A DNA stretch of 64,000 nucleotides from Streptomyces aidingensis (lineage in GTDB: Bacteria > Actinomycetota > Actinomycetes > Streptomycetales > Streptomycetaceae), in the NCBI RefSeq assembly GCF_900112355.1, contig NZ_FOLM01000005.1, positions 1 to 64,000 on the forward strand, given 5' to 3'. Made by a program: the position numbers and the translations under genes. Below, piece after piece: positions 45,130 through 54,155 of the stretch (the stretch's first letter is position 1; each line of letters opens with the position of its first letter). Below the pieces are notes generated by a model that was not told the DNA's origin, did not search any database, and saw nothing but the letters and a program-made list of their open reading frames with translations.

Positions 45130-46452
45130 TCAGCTCCTCTGCTCGAGGGGGGAGGGGGCGGCGGCCGGCCCGCCGAGGGCCGTGCGGTAGTGGGCGACGG
45201 TGGAGCGGGCGGCCTGTTCCCAGGTGAAGCGGCGCAGCACCCGCTCCCGGCCGGCCGTGCCCAGCCGGGCGCGCAGCGCGGGGTCGTCCAGCAGCCGCGC
45301 CAGGGCGGCGGCCAGCGCGCCGCTGTCTCCCGGGGGCACCGCCAGGCAGGTCTCGCCGTCCGGGCCGGCGACCTCGGGGATGGCTCCGCCGGTGGTGGCG
45401 ACCAGTGGTGTCGCGGTGGCCATGGCCTCGGCGGCGGGCAGCGAGAAGCCCTCGTAGAGCGAGGGCACGCAGGCGATCTCGGCGCCGCGCAGCAGCCCGG
45501 CCAGTTCCTCGTCGCTGATGCCCTTGACGAACTCCACCGCACCGGCCGCCAGGCCGAATCGTTCCAGCAGGTCGCGCACGGGCCCCTGCTCCGGGCGCTG
45601 CCCGACCACCACCAGATGGGCCTTCGGGTGCTCGGTGCGCAGCTTGGCCAGTGCCTCTATCAGATGCGCCAGGCCCTTGAGCGGTACGTCGGCGCTGGAG
45701 GTGGTGACGATCCGGCCCGGCACCCGGGGGGTGCCGGGCAGCGGCCGGTAGACCCGGGCGTCCGCGCCGATGGGCACCACATGCACCCGCTCCGGGCGCA
45801 CCCCGAAGTCGTCGATGATCTGGCCGCGGGAGGAGGCGGAGACGGTGAGCACCGAGGGCAGCCTGCGGGCCACCCGCCGCTGCATCCGGGTGAAGGCGTA
45901 CCAGCGGCGCATGGACAGCCGGCGGCCCCGGGTGGTGGCCGCGGCCAGCTCCAGCCGGCGGTCCACGGTGATGGGGTGGTGCACGGTGGTGACCAGCGGC
46001 AGGCCCAGCCGGGGGACGCCGAGCAGGCCGTAGCCGAGGGTCTGGTTGTCGTGCACGATGTCGAAATCGCCGCGGCGGGCGGCCAGCAGGCGGCGGGCCC
46101 GGAGGGAGAAGGTCAGCGGCTCGGGAAAGCCGCCGGTCCGCATGGTGGCCACCTCCAGCAGGTCGATCCAGTCGCGGAACTCGTCGCGGCGCGGGGTGCG
46201 GAAGGGGTCGGCCGGGCGGTAGAGGTCCAGGCTGGGCAGCCGGGTGAGGGTGACGCCGCCGCCCGTGCCCGCCGGCGGATCGTCGAGCTGGGGGTAGGGC
46301 TGGGCGGCGATGACCTCGACCCGGTGGCCCAGGCGGGCGAGTTCGCGGGAGAGGTGGCGGACGTAGACGCCCTGCCCGCCGCAGAAGGGGTTGCCCTTGT
46401 AGGTCAGCAGCGCGATGCGCAGGGGGCCGGCCCCGTCTGCCTCTGCGGTCAC
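45130..46452 (-). CDS. Glycosyltransferase family 4
   Basis: The 440-residue protein has an N-terminal Rossmann domain with LTYKGNPFCGGQGVYVRHLSRELARLGHRVEV, and a C-terminal GT-B domain with SSADVPLKGLAHLIEAL, VVGQRPEQG and the nucleotide-sugar binding E-x7-E (LYEGFSLPAAEAMATATPLVATTGGA). It transfers a sugar from a nucleotide donor to a lipid or glycan. GTG start with AAGGGAG upstream. It opens an operon with the methyltransferase and the toroid gene and is preceded by a promoter overlapping a KstR-like palindrome. Confidence 0.93.
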   Translation of the reverse strand: MTAEADGAGPLRIALLTYKGNPFCGGQGVYVRHLSRELARLGHRVEVIAAQPYPQLDDPPAGTGGGVTLTRLPSLDLYRPADPFRTPRRDEFRDWIDLLEVATMRTGGFPEPLTFSLRARRLLAARRGDFDIVHDNQTLGYGLLGVPRLGLPLVTTVHHPITVDRRLELAAATTRGRRLSMRRWYAFTRMQRRVARRLPSVLTVSASSRGQIIDDFGVRPERVHVVPIGADARVYRPLPGTPRVPGRIVTTSSADVPLKGLAHLIEALAKLRTEHPKAHLVVVGQRPEQGPVRDLLERFGLAAGAVEFVKGISDEELAGLLRGAEIACVPSLYEGFSLPAAEAMATATPLVATTGGAIPEVAGPDGETCLAVPPGDSGALAAALARLLDDPALRARLGTAGRERVLRRFTWEQAARSTVAHYRTALGGPAAAPSPLEQRS

Positions 46453-46484
46453 GCCCGGCTCCCTTCTGACTACGCGTGGGCTGG

Positions 46485-46514
46485 AGCGTAACCGCTCGTT
46501 TCCAAGTAGAACAA
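46485..46514 (-). promoter_or_regulatory. Promoter of the GT4 operon, overlapped by operator
   Basis: On the minus strand TTGTTC (46514-46509) and TACGCT (46490-46485) are separated by 18 nt. The -35 box lies inside the AGAAC-AA-GTTCT palindrome, so binding of the regulator would block RNA polymerase. Confidence 0.7.
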
Positions 46515-46520
46515 GTTCTG
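46507..46520. promoter_or_regulatory. KstR-type operator (TAGAACAAGTTCTG)
   Basis: A perfect AGAAC-AA-GTTCT dyad fits the known KstR box TNNAACNNGTTNNA. It is 55 bp upstream of the glycosyltransferase start and about 250 bp upstream of the divergent KstR-like gene. Confidence 0.8.
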
Positions 46521-46765
46521 ATATGGGTGGGCTACTGGCCGGTAGGTCGAGCTGACGATACCGGGCCCCAGCCCATTGTGCGGGTCCGCCGCCGGGTGAC
46601 GCGCGCCACGGCCGCCGGGCGGGCGACACCCGGCCGCCGGTTCCCGCCCCGCGCCGCGCCAATTAAGCTGCAACGTGTTCCAGTGACGACCCCGGGCCCG
46701 GCCCCGGTCTCCGGCCCTCGACCGGACCCGGCCCGAAGCGAGTGTCCGTTCGAAGGCCCCATGCG

Positions 46766-47431
46766 ATGACCACCCCCCAGGACCGGCAGGACCGGCAGGA
46801 CCGGCAGGACCGGCAGGACGGGCACGACCCGCGGCGGCCCGGAGGCAGCCCCGCCCGGACCGAGCGGCAGCGCGCCCGCCGCCGGCGCATCCTGGACGCC
46901 GCCACCCGGCTGGCCTCCGCCGGCGGCTTCGACGCGGTGCAGATGCGGGAGGTCGCCGAAACCTCCGGGGTGGCGCTCGGCACCCTCTACCGCTACTTCC
47001 CCTCCAAGATCCACCTGCTGGTGGCCGTTCTGCACGACCAGCTGGAGCAGTTGCGGGCCAATCTGCGGGACCGCCCGCTGCCCGAGCCGGACCCGGCCGC
47101 ACGGCTGGCGCACACCCTCCGGCGCGCCTTCCGCGCCCACCAGCGCGACCCGCGGCTCGCCGAGGCGATGATGCGCGCGCTGCTGTTCGCGGACCGCTCC
47201 GCGCGCGAGGAGGTGCGCGGCGTCTTCCGGCTGACCACCGCGATCCTGCTGGACGCCTCCAACCTGGCCGGGGAGGAGATCCCCGGCCGGCTGAGCACGG
47301 TCCGGGTGATCCAGCACACCTGGCACGCGGCCCTGGTGAGCTGGCTCTCCGGGCAGATCACGCTGGAGCAGGCCCAGGCCGACATCGAGACCGTGTGCCG
47401 GCTGCTGACCGTCCCCGCGCCGCCGGACTGA
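46766..47431 (+). CDS. TetR-family regulator, KstR-like
   Basis: The 221-residue protein begins with a Gln-Asp-Arg repeat (encoded by 9-bp CAGGACCGG units), then a TetR helix-turn-helix (RRILDAATRLASAGGFDAVQM, REVAETSGVALGTLYRYFPSK, residues 40-81) strongly matching KstR, the actinobacterial cholesterol-catabolism repressor whose effector is a steroid-acyl-CoA. The C-terminal ligand domain is long and helical. It is divergent from the GT4 operon, and a KstR box lies over that promoter. The effector here may differ. Confidence 0.9.
   Translation: MTTPQDRQDRQDRQDRQDGHDPRRPGGSPARTERQRARRRRILDAATRLASAGGFDAVQMREVAETSGVALGTLYRYFPSKIHLLVAVLHDQLEQLRANLRDRPLPEPDPAARLAHTLRRAFRAHQRDPRLAEAMMRALLFADRSAREEVRGVFRLTTAILLDASNLAGEEIPGRLSTVRVIQHTWHAALVSWLSGQITLEQAQADIETVCRLLTVPAPPD
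46778..46822 (+). repeat. Five 9-bp CAGGACCGG tandem repeats
   Basis: Four exact CAGGACCGG copies and one variant (CAGGACGGG) encode a Gln-Asp-Arg tract at the N terminus of the TetR regulator. Copy change would not shift the frame. Confidence 0.9.
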
Positions 47432-47492
47432 GCACCGCGCCGGACCCGCGGCGGGCCGCCCGGGTGGCAGGCCCCGTGCCGGGCCGGAAAGC

Positions 47493-47633
47493 GGGCGGCT
47501 ATCGTGTGGGGGCTACTTGCGTAGCAGCAGTACCCAGCCCGTGAGCGGGGGAAGCCGGTGCGAATCCGGCGCTGACCCGCAACCGTGACGGGGTCGCCGC
47601 GCGGCGGTGACCCCGGAGCCGGAACACCCGCCC
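47493..47633 (+). promoter_or_regulatory. Cobalamin (B12) riboswitch
   Basis: The core AAGCCGGTGCGAATCCGGC followed by GCTGACCCGCAACCGTGA (about 47552-47588) is the classic B12-riboswitch signature. The B12 box AGCCGGAACACCCGCC is at 47617-47632. P1 can pair GGGCGG (47493-47498) with CCGCCC (47628-47633). It lies in the leader of the following five-gene operon, about 155 nt before the first start, and should turn it off at high adenosylcobalamin. The boundaries are approximate. Confidence 0.95.
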
Positions 47634-47789
47634 CGGGCCGCACTGGCTCGCCGACCGTCCCGACGACCGTGGGCGGCCGGCACCGCCGAGGAATGCGGAG
47701 CTGAGCCGGTTGCCGTCACTGCGCCTTGCCGCGCCGTGGAGGACAGCCGTGCCCTGACTGCCCACCACAGTGAGAGGCGAACCACCGAC

Positions 47790-49205
47790 ATGAACACCCC
47801 GCGCACCCGCCGCCGGACCGCCGCCGGCCTGGCCGTCGCCGCAGTCGCCCTGCTGCCGTTCGCCGGCCCCGGCGCCCCCGGCGCACACGCCCACGGCTCG
47901 GCCACCGAGGGCCTCTACGGCGACGGCGACGCCACCTGGGACGGCGTCTGGCGGCAGTCCTGGTCCCTGCTGGCCCTGCACAGCGCCGGCATCACCCCGC
48001 ACGAGGAGGCCGTGCACTGGCTCACCGGCCAGCAGTGCGAGGACGGTGCCTTCCCGGCCTACCGGGCCGACACCGAGCAGCCGTGCGGCGACGACACCCC
48101 ACGCGACACCAACGCCACCGCCGCCGCCGTCCAGGCCCTGCACGCGCTGGGCGGGCACGAGCAGCAGATGGGCGAGGCGCTGGTGTGGCTGCTCGACGTG
48201 CAGAACGAGGACGGCGGCTGGCCCTACAACCCGGGCGGCGCCACCGACGCCAACTCCACCGCCGTGGTGCTGGGCGCCTTCACCGCGGTCGGCGACCCCG
48301 GCTATCTGGAGGAGATCGGCACCCTCCCCGACGCGCTGGCCGCCCTCCAGCTCGGCTGCGACGCCGAGGAGGCGCAGCGCGGCGCCTTCGCCTGGCAGCC
48401 CGAGGCGGACGGCTCGCTGTTCGCCAACGACCTGGCCACGGTGGACGCGGTGCTGGCCGCCCACGGCAGCGGCCTGCTGGTGGAGCCGGCGGACCCGGCC
48501 GGGGACGGGGCCGCCGCGCCCCGGCCGCTGGAGTGCGACCCGCCGCGGGAGACGGACGGTGCCCCGCGGGCCGACGCCGAGGCCGGCGCCGCCTACCTGG
48601 CCGCCAGGCTGGCCGCGGGCGACGGCCATCTCAACAACGACCTCACCGACGGACAGCCGGACTACCTCGGCACCGCCAAGGCCGTCATGGCCCTGGCCGC
48701 CGGCGGCCACCGGGCCGAGATCGCCGCCCCGCTGGAATGGCTCCGGCAGCACCACGGCGAGTGGGCCGGGTACCAGGAGAACCCCACCGCGCTGGCCGCG
48801 CTGGCCCTGACCGCGCACGCGGCCGGGGCCGACGCGCGGGACTTCGGCGGCACCGACCTGATCGCCGCGCTGGCCGCGCTGGGCCCCGAGCCGCAGACCC
48901 CGCTGGACGAGGTGCCGGAGGACACCGCCACCGATGACGGCAAGGCCGCGGAGGGCGACGCGGATGCCGGCACCGGAACCGGCGCCGGCGATGGCCAGGA
49001 GGACGTGGAGGAGGAGGATTCCGGCTCGCTGCTGTGGCTGCTCGGCATCGGCCTGCTCGCCGGTGCCGGCATCGGCCTGCTGCTGGCGCTGCGCGGCCGG
49101 GGAACCGCCAGGAACGGCGACACCTCCGGCTCCGCCGACGCCGACGCCGACGGCAACGGCGACGGCAACGGCGACAGCGGCAACGAACCGAAGCAGCAGC
49201 CCTGA
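47790..49205 (+). CDS. Membrane-anchored alpha/alpha-barrel protein under B12 control
   Basis: The 471-residue protein has a signal peptide (RRRTAAGLAVAAVALLPFAGPGAPGAHAH cut near residue 35), then repeated prenyltransferase/squalene-cyclase-like helical hairpins (WDGVWRQSWSLLALHSAG, NATAAAVQALHALGG, NEDGGWPYNPGGATDANSTA, NPTALAALALTAHAAG). An acidic linker follows and a C-terminal membrane anchor LLWLLGIGLLAGAGIGLLLAL. The same alpha/alpha barrel forms the large domain of mammalian cobalamin-binding proteins. It begins the riboswitch-controlled ECF operon, so a surface cobalamin-binding role is a reasonable inference. Confidence 0.85.
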   Translation: MNTPRTRRRTAAGLAVAAVALLPFAGPGAPGAHAHGSATEGLYGDGDATWDGVWRQSWSLLALHSAGITPHEEAVHWLTGQQCEDGAFPAYRADTEQPCGDDTPRDTNATAAAVQALHALGGHEQQMGEALVWLLDVQNEDGGWPYNPGGATDANSTAVVLGAFTAVGDPGYLEEIGTLPDALAALQLGCDAEEAQRGAFAWQPEADGSLFANDLATVDAVLAAHGSGLLVEPADPAGDGAAAPRPLECDPPRETDGAPRADAEAGAAYLAARLAAGDGHLNNDLTDGQPDYLGTAKAVMALAAGGHRAEIAAPLEWLRQHHGEWAGYQENPTALAALALTAHAAGADARDFGGTDLIAALAALGPEPQTPLDEVPEDTATDDGKAAEGDADAGTGTGAGDGQEDVEEEDSGSLLWLLGIGLLAGAGIGLLLALRGRGTARNGDTSGSADADADGNGDGNGDSGNEPKQQP

Positions 49206-50131
49206 TGCCGCGGATGTCCCGCCGCCGTGCCTCCCGCCCGGTTCCCGGCCCGGTGCCACCCGCTGCCGCCGCGGTCGCGGCGGTCTCCGGTACCGGCCCG
49301 GCGGCGGGCCCGGGCGGCCGGAGGCGGCGCCGCACGGAGGCGTCCGCCGGGCGGACGGCGCGGTTCCGGGCGTCCTCGGCGGCCGTCGCGGTCGCCGTCG
49401 TCGCCCTGACCGCGGTCGTCGCCGCGGTGGCGCCGGCCGGGGCGGCCTGGGCCGCCGACACCAGCGGCTACCGCTACTGGTCCTTCTGGCACCGGGCGCC
49501 GGAGGCCGGCGGCGAGTGGCGGTACGCCACGCAGGGCCCCGGCAGCTACCGGCCGGCCGACGGCGAGGTGCTCGGCTTCCGCTTCGCGGTCAGCGTGGAC
49601 GCCGCCGACGCCGACCGGCCGCGCACCGACGCCGGCTTCGACGATGTCTGCGGCGGCACCCCGGCGCCCGGCACCGGCAGCCGCCGGGTCGCCCTGGTCA
49701 TCGACTTCGGCACCGAGGCGGACGCCCCGGCCGGTGAGCTGCCCCCGCAGGGCGACGGCGGTCCGCGCACCGAGTGCGCCGTGATCGACGACGGTGCCTC
49801 CGCCGCCGAGGCACTCGCCGCCGTGGCCTCGCCGCTGCGCTACAACTCCGAGGCGCTGCTGTGCGCGATCGCCGGCTATCCGGCCGAGGGCTGCGGGGAG
49901 CAGGTCGCCCTCGACCCCGGCACCGGCCGCCCCGCCGGGGCCCCGGAGGAGACCGCCGCCCGCCCGGCCGGCGGCGACAGCCACGGCAGCGACGGCGGCG
50001 GCGACGGTGACGACGGTGACGGCGGCGGCAGCCCGGCCGCGGTCTGGACCGGCCTCGGAATCGTCGCGTTCCTCGCCCTGGCCGCGGTCCGGCGGGCCCG
50101 CCGGCGCCGCCCCCCGCCCGCCTCGTCATGA
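49205..50131 (+). CDS. SCO2322-family secreted/anchored protein
   Basis: Start ATG overlaps the previous stop (TGATG). The 308-residue product has a long basic N terminus, a hydrophobic segment (ASSAAVAVAVVALTAVVAAV), and an exported domain starting with YRYWSFWHRAPEAGGEWRYATQGPGSYRPADGEVLGFRFAVSVD. Four cysteines and a C-terminal membrane helix (TGLGIVAFLALAAVRRARRRR) follow. This matches the actinobacterial protein class annotated as SCO2322 family, typically found between a barrel protein and ECF genes. It may be the second part of a surface binding pair. Confidence 0.8.
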   Translation: MPRMSRRRASRPVPGPVPPAAAAVAAVSGTGPAAGPGGRRRRRTEASAGRTARFRASSAAVAVAVVALTAVVAAVAPAGAAWAADTSGYRYWSFWHRAPEAGGEWRYATQGPGSYRPADGEVLGFRFAVSVDAADADRPRTDAGFDDVCGGTPAPGTGSRRVALVIDFGTEADAPAGELPPQGDGGPRTECAVIDDGASAAEALAAVASPLRYNSEALLCAIAGYPAEGCGEQVALDPGTGRPAGAPEETAARPAGGDSHGSDGGGDGDDGDGGGSPAAVWTGLGIVAFLALAAVRRARRRRPPPASS

Positions 50132-51279
50132 ACACCCGGCCCGCCCTGGGCGCGGCGCTCCGGGCGCCCGGGGCCACCCGGTCCACCGCCCTGCACGCGG
50201 GCGCCTGGTGGCTGTGGGCCCTCGGCCTGGCCGCCGCCGCCTCCCGCACCACCAACCCGCTGCTGCTCGCCCTGCTGATCACCGTGGCCGGCTATGTGGT
50301 GGCGGCCCGCCGCACCGACGCCCCCTGGGCCCGCGCCTTCCGCTTCTTCCTGGCGCTCGGCGCGCTGGTGGTGGCCGTCCGGACCGGCTTCGTGCTGCTG
50401 CTGGGCTCACCCATCGGCGGCACCACCGTGGTGCTGGTCCTCCCCGAGGTGCCGCTGCCCGACTGGGCGCAGGGCGTGCGGCTGGGCGGCCGGGTGACCG
50501 CCGAGGCCCTGTACTTCGCCTTCACCGACGGACTGCGCCTGGCCACCCTGCTGATCTGCGTCGGCGCCGCCAACGCCCTGGCCAACCCGGCCCGGCTGCT
50601 GAAGTCGCTGCCCGGCGCGCTCTACGAGGCCGGGGTGGCGGTGGTGGTCGCCATGACCTTCGCCCCGCACCTGATCGCCGATGTGCTGCGGCTGCGCGCC
50701 GCGCGGCGGCTGCGCGGCCGGGCGGACCGGGGCGTGCGCTCGGTGCTCCAGGTCGCGCTGCCGGTGCTGGAGAGCGCGCTGGAACGCTCGGTGGCCCTGG
50801 CCGCCGCCATGGACGCGCGCGGCTACGGCCGCACCGCCGAGGTACCCGCGCCGGTCCGGCACGCCACCACCGCCCTCACCCTCGGCGGCCTGCTCGGCGT
50901 CTGCGCCGGCAGCTACGCCCTGCTGGCCGCCGAGGGCGCCGCCCTGGGCCTGCCGGTGCTGCTGCCCGGGCTGGCCGCCGCGCTGGCCGGGCTGCGGCTG
51001 GGCGGGCGGCGCAGCGTGCGCACCCGCTACCGGCCGGACCGCTGGGGGTGGCGGGCCTGGGCGGTGTCCGGCTCCGGCGCGGCGGTGGCCGCCGTGCTGA
51101 TCCACGCGGCGTCCGCGGACCCGAGTGCCCTGAACCCGCCCGCCGTGCCGCTGGCCGCGCCCGCGTTCCCGCTGCTCCCGGCCGCCGGGATCGTGCTGCT
51201 CGGCCTGCTCCCCGCCGTCCTCGCCCCGGCCCCGCCCGACCCGCCCTCGACCAGCAGCACCGGAGACAGCCCGCGATGA
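50128..51279 (+). CDS. ECF transporter T component (EcfT/CbiQ-like)
   Basis: The 383-residue protein has about eight membrane helices and the two EcfT coupling motifs: LRLRAARRLRGR and AMDARGYGR (the A-R-x type boxes that contact the ATPases). Such T components link ATPases to a substrate-binding S component. The start overlaps the previous stop by 4 bp (ATGA). It is fused to no other part. Length is above the usual 200-270 residues because of extra C-terminal helices. Confidence 0.92.
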   Translation: MNTRPALGAALRAPGATRSTALHAGAWWLWALGLAAAASRTTNPLLLALLITVAGYVVAARRTDAPWARAFRFFLALGALVVAVRTGFVLLLGSPIGGTTVVLVLPEVPLPDWAQGVRLGGRVTAEALYFAFTDGLRLATLLICVGAANALANPARLLKSLPGALYEAGVAVVVAMTFAPHLIADVLRLRAARRLRGRADRGVRSVLQVALPVLESALERSVALAAAMDARGYGRTAEVPAPVRHATTALTLGGLLGVCAGSYALLAAEGAALGLPVLLPGLAAALAGLRLGGRRSVRTRYRPDRWGWRAWAVSGSGAAVAAVLIHAASADPSALNPPAVPLAAPAFPLLPAAGIVLLGLLPAVLAPAPPDPPSTSSTGDSPR

Positions 51280-53003
51280 TCCGCTTCGACCAGGTCTCGG
51301 TGACCTACGACGGCGCCGACCGCCCCGCCGTCCAGGGCGTCGACCTCACCGTCCCCGAGGGTGAACTCGTGCTGGCCGTCGGCCCGTCCGGGTCCGGGAA
51401 GTCCACGCTGCTGGGCACCGTCTCGGGGCTGGTGCCGCACTTCACCGGCGGCACCCTGGCCGGCCGGGTGACCGTGGCCGGGCGCGACACCCGCACCCAC
51501 CCGCCGCGCGAACTCGCCGATGTGGTCGGCACGGTGGGCCAGGACCCGCTGGCCCACTTCGTCACCGACACGGTGGAGGACGAACTCGCCTACGGCATGG
51601 AATCCCTCGGTCTGCCGCCCGCCACCATGCGGCGCCGGGTGGAGGAGACGCTCGATCTGCTCGGCCTGGCCGCGCTGCGGGACCGGCCGATCGCCGCGCT
51701 CTCCGGCGGGCAGCAGCAGCGGGTGGCCATCGGCTCGGTGCTCACCGCCCATCCCCGGGTGCTGGTGCTGGACGAGCCCACCTCGGCGCTGGACCCGGGC
51801 GCGGCCGAGGAGGTGCTGGCCGTGCTGCAACGGCTGGTGCACGACCTGGGCACCACCGTGCTGCTGGCCGAGCACCGGCTGGAGCGGGTGGTGCAGTACG
51901 CCGACCAGGTGCTGCTGCTGCCGGCCGCCGGGCAGCCGCCGGTGCTCGGTGATCCGGCCGAACTGATGGCCCGCTCGCCGGTCTTCCCGCCCGTGGTGGC
52001 GCTGGGCCGGCTGGCCGGCTGGTCGCCGCTGCCGCTGACGGTGCGGGACGCCCGGCGGCGGGCCGCGCCGCTGCGCGAACGCCTCGCCGGTCATGGCGCC
52101 GGTCATGGCGCCGGTCATCCGGCCGCTCGGCCCGCCGTTCCGCCGCAGCACCGGGCGTCGTCGTCGGCGTCGTCGGCGTCGGCGGCCGGGCCGGTGCTGC
52201 TGCGGGCCGAGGGGCTCCAGGTGCGCCGGGGACGGCTGCCCGTCCTGCACGGCATCGACCTGACCGTGCGGGCCGGCGAGACGGTCGCCCTGATGGGCCG
52301 CAACGGCGCCGGCAAGTCCACCCTGCTCGCCGCCTGCGTCGGCATGCACCGGCCCGCCGCGGGACGGATCGTCCTCGGCGAGGCCGGGCTCGTCCCGCAC
52401 CGCACCAGGCCCGCCGTGCTGCTGCGGCACGCCGGGCTGGTGCCGCAGGACCCGCGCGATCTGCTCTACGCCGAGACCGTGGCCGCCGAATGCGCCGCCG
52501 CCGACCGGGACGCGGGCGCCCCGCCGGGCACCTGCCGGGAACTGGTCACCCGGCTGCTGCCCGAGGTGCCGGACGCCGTCCATCCGCGGGACCTCTCCGA
52601 GGGGCAGCGGCTCACCCTCGCGCTCGCCGTGATCCTCACCGCCGCACCGCCGCTGCTGCTGCTCGACGAGCCCACCCGGGGCCTGGACTACGCGGCCAAG
52701 GCACGGCTGGCCGGCGTGCTGCGCGAGCTGACCGCCGCGGGGCATGCCGTCGTCCTGGCCACGCACGATGTCGAGCTGGCCGCCGAACTCGCCCACCGGG
52801 TGGTGGTGCTGGCGGACGGCGAGGCCGTGGCCGACGGGCCGACCCCGGAGGTGGTGGTCGCCTCCCCGGCCTTCGCGCCGCAGATCGCCAAGGTGCTGGC
52901 GCCGGAGCCCTGGCTGACCGTCCCCCAGGTACGCCACGCCCTCGCCCCCTCAGCCCCCTCTGCCTCCTCCGCAGGCCCGGATCCCGAGCGGGCGGCGCCA
53001 TGA
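51276..53003 (+). CDS. ECF transporter double ATPase (EcfA-EcfA' fusion)
   Basis: The 575-residue protein carries two ABC ATPase domains. First: Walker A GPSGSGKST (36-44), signature LSGGQQQRVAIG and Walker B VLVLDEPTSALD. Second: Walker A GRNGAGKST near 343, signature DLSEGQRLTLALAV (Glu in place of the first Gly) and Walker B LLLLDEPTRGLD. A GHGAGHGAGH-type repeat and Ser/Ala linker join the halves. It powers cobalamin uptake with the adjacent T and S components. Start overlaps ecfT (ATGA). Confidence 0.94.
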   Translation: MIRFDQVSVTYDGADRPAVQGVDLTVPEGELVLAVGPSGSGKSTLLGTVSGLVPHFTGGTLAGRVTVAGRDTRTHPPRELADVVGTVGQDPLAHFVTDTVEDELAYGMESLGLPPATMRRRVEETLDLLGLAALRDRPIAALSGGQQQRVAIGSVLTAHPRVLVLDEPTSALDPGAAEEVLAVLQRLVHDLGTTVLLAEHRLERVVQYADQVLLLPAAGQPPVLGDPAELMARSPVFPPVVALGRLAGWSPLPLTVRDARRRAAPLRERLAGHGAGHGAGHPAARPAVPPQHRASSSASSASAAGPVLLRAEGLQVRRGRLPVLHGIDLTVRAGETVALMGRNGAGKSTLLAACVGMHRPAAGRIVLGEAGLVPHRTRPAVLLRHAGLVPQDPRDLLYAETVAAECAAADRDAGAPPGTCRELVTRLLPEVPDAVHPRDLSEGQRLTLALAVILTAAPPLLLLDEPTRGLDYAAKARLAGVLRELTAAGHAVVLATHDVELAAELAHRVVVLADGEAVADGPTPEVVVASPAFAPQIAKVLAPEPWLTVPQVRHALAPSAPSASSAGPDPERAAP

Positions 53004-53863
53004 CCCGCGCCCCCCGTCCGGTCCGGCTCGGGCCGCGCTCCGCCGCCGCCCTCGTGCTGCTCTCCGCGGTCGGCGTGGCCGCCTTCGGCTGGCCGCTGCT
53101 GGCCGCCCGCGGTTCCGGCCTGGCCCACTCCGCGGACGCCCCCTGGCTGTTCGCCCTGCTGCTGCCGCTGCTGCTCGCCGTGGTGGTCGCCACCATCGCC
53201 GACACCGGCCTGGACGCCAAGGCCGTGGCCATGCTGGGGGTGCTGGCCGCGGCCGGGGCGGCGCTGCGCCCGCTGGGCGCGGGCACGGCCGGGCTGCAGC
53301 CGATGTTCTTTCTGATGGTGCTCGCCGGGCGGGTGCTGGGGCCGGGCTTCGGCTTTGTCCTCGGCGCGGTGTCGATGTTCGCCTCGGCGCTGCTCACCGG
53401 CGGTGTCGGTCCCTGGATGCCGTTCCAGATGCTGGCCATGGGCTGGTTCACCATGGGCGCCGGGCTGCTGCCCGCCCCCGGCCGGCTGCGCGGGCGCGGC
53501 GAGCTGCTGCTGCTCGCCGTCTACGGCGCCGCCGCGTCGCTTCTCTACGGCCTGGTGATGAACCTCCAGGGCTGGCCGTACATCGCGGGCATGTCCAGCT
53601 CGATCTCCTTCGTGCCCGGCGATCCGCTCGGTGACAATCTGGCCCGCTTCGCCGCCTATGTACTGGCCACGTCCCTGGGCTGGGACATTCCCCGCGCCCT
53701 GCTCACCGTGGTGCTGATCCTCACCGTGGGCGGCCCGGTGCTGCGCACCCTGCGCCGCGCCACCCGCCGCACCCGCTTCCACCCCGCCCCCCGCTTCACC
53801 GACACCCCCGCCGACGCCGCCGCTGATGCCGGCACCGGCGGATTCCGGCCGCCTCCGCCGTGA
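53000..53863 (+). CDS. ECF transporter S component, probably cobalamin-specific
   Basis: The 287-residue protein has six or seven membrane helices and an ECF-S-like core (AAAGAALRPLGAGTAGLQPMFFLMVLAGRVLGPGFGF, ALLTGGVGPWMPFQMLAMGWFTMGAGLLP) with a basic Pro-rich tail. It should bind the transported vitamin in the membrane and dock on EcfT. The start overlaps the ATPase stop (ATGA). The B12 riboswitch upstream makes cobalamin or a corrinoid precursor the likely substrate. Confidence 0.9.
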   Translation: MTRAPRPVRLGPRSAAALVLLSAVGVAAFGWPLLAARGSGLAHSADAPWLFALLLPLLLAVVVATIADTGLDAKAVAMLGVLAAAGAALRPLGAGTAGLQPMFFLMVLAGRVLGPGFGFVLGAVSMFASALLTGGVGPWMPFQMLAMGWFTMGAGLLPAPGRLRGRGELLLLAVYGAAASLLYGLVMNLQGWPYIAGMSSSISFVPGDPLGDNLARFAAYVLATSLGWDIPRALLTVVLILTVGGPVLRTLRRATRRTRFHPAPRFTDTPADAAADAGTGGFRPPPP

Positions 53864-54155
53864 ATCCGGTCCGGACCGGGGGTGTGGAGTTGGTCACCCC
53901 GGCCGTCCCCGGGGGCGGCAACGGTGCCGGGCGGACAGTCGGCCGGGAGCGGCGCGGTTTCTCTCCGAGGCGCCAACGCGGGCCTGCGGTACGGGTGGTG
54001 CGCCGGGCGCGATCCGTTCCCCGCGTCCTCCCGCGCGAGGTGTGAGATACGTCCGGCGGGCGAAAAGCGGCGGAATCCGGGACTCCATACATGGGATGAT
54101 CGGATTACCGCAGCGCGGCGGAGCACCAGACCGCCCGAGCATCCCGGAGAGGTGA

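Noticed and set aside
43282..49205. Squalene-hopene cyclase or terpene cyclase calls for the two alpha/alpha-barrel proteins
   Set aside because: Neither has a DxDD or DDxxD catalytic motif, and their contexts (GT4 operon, B12 riboswitch) point elsewhere.
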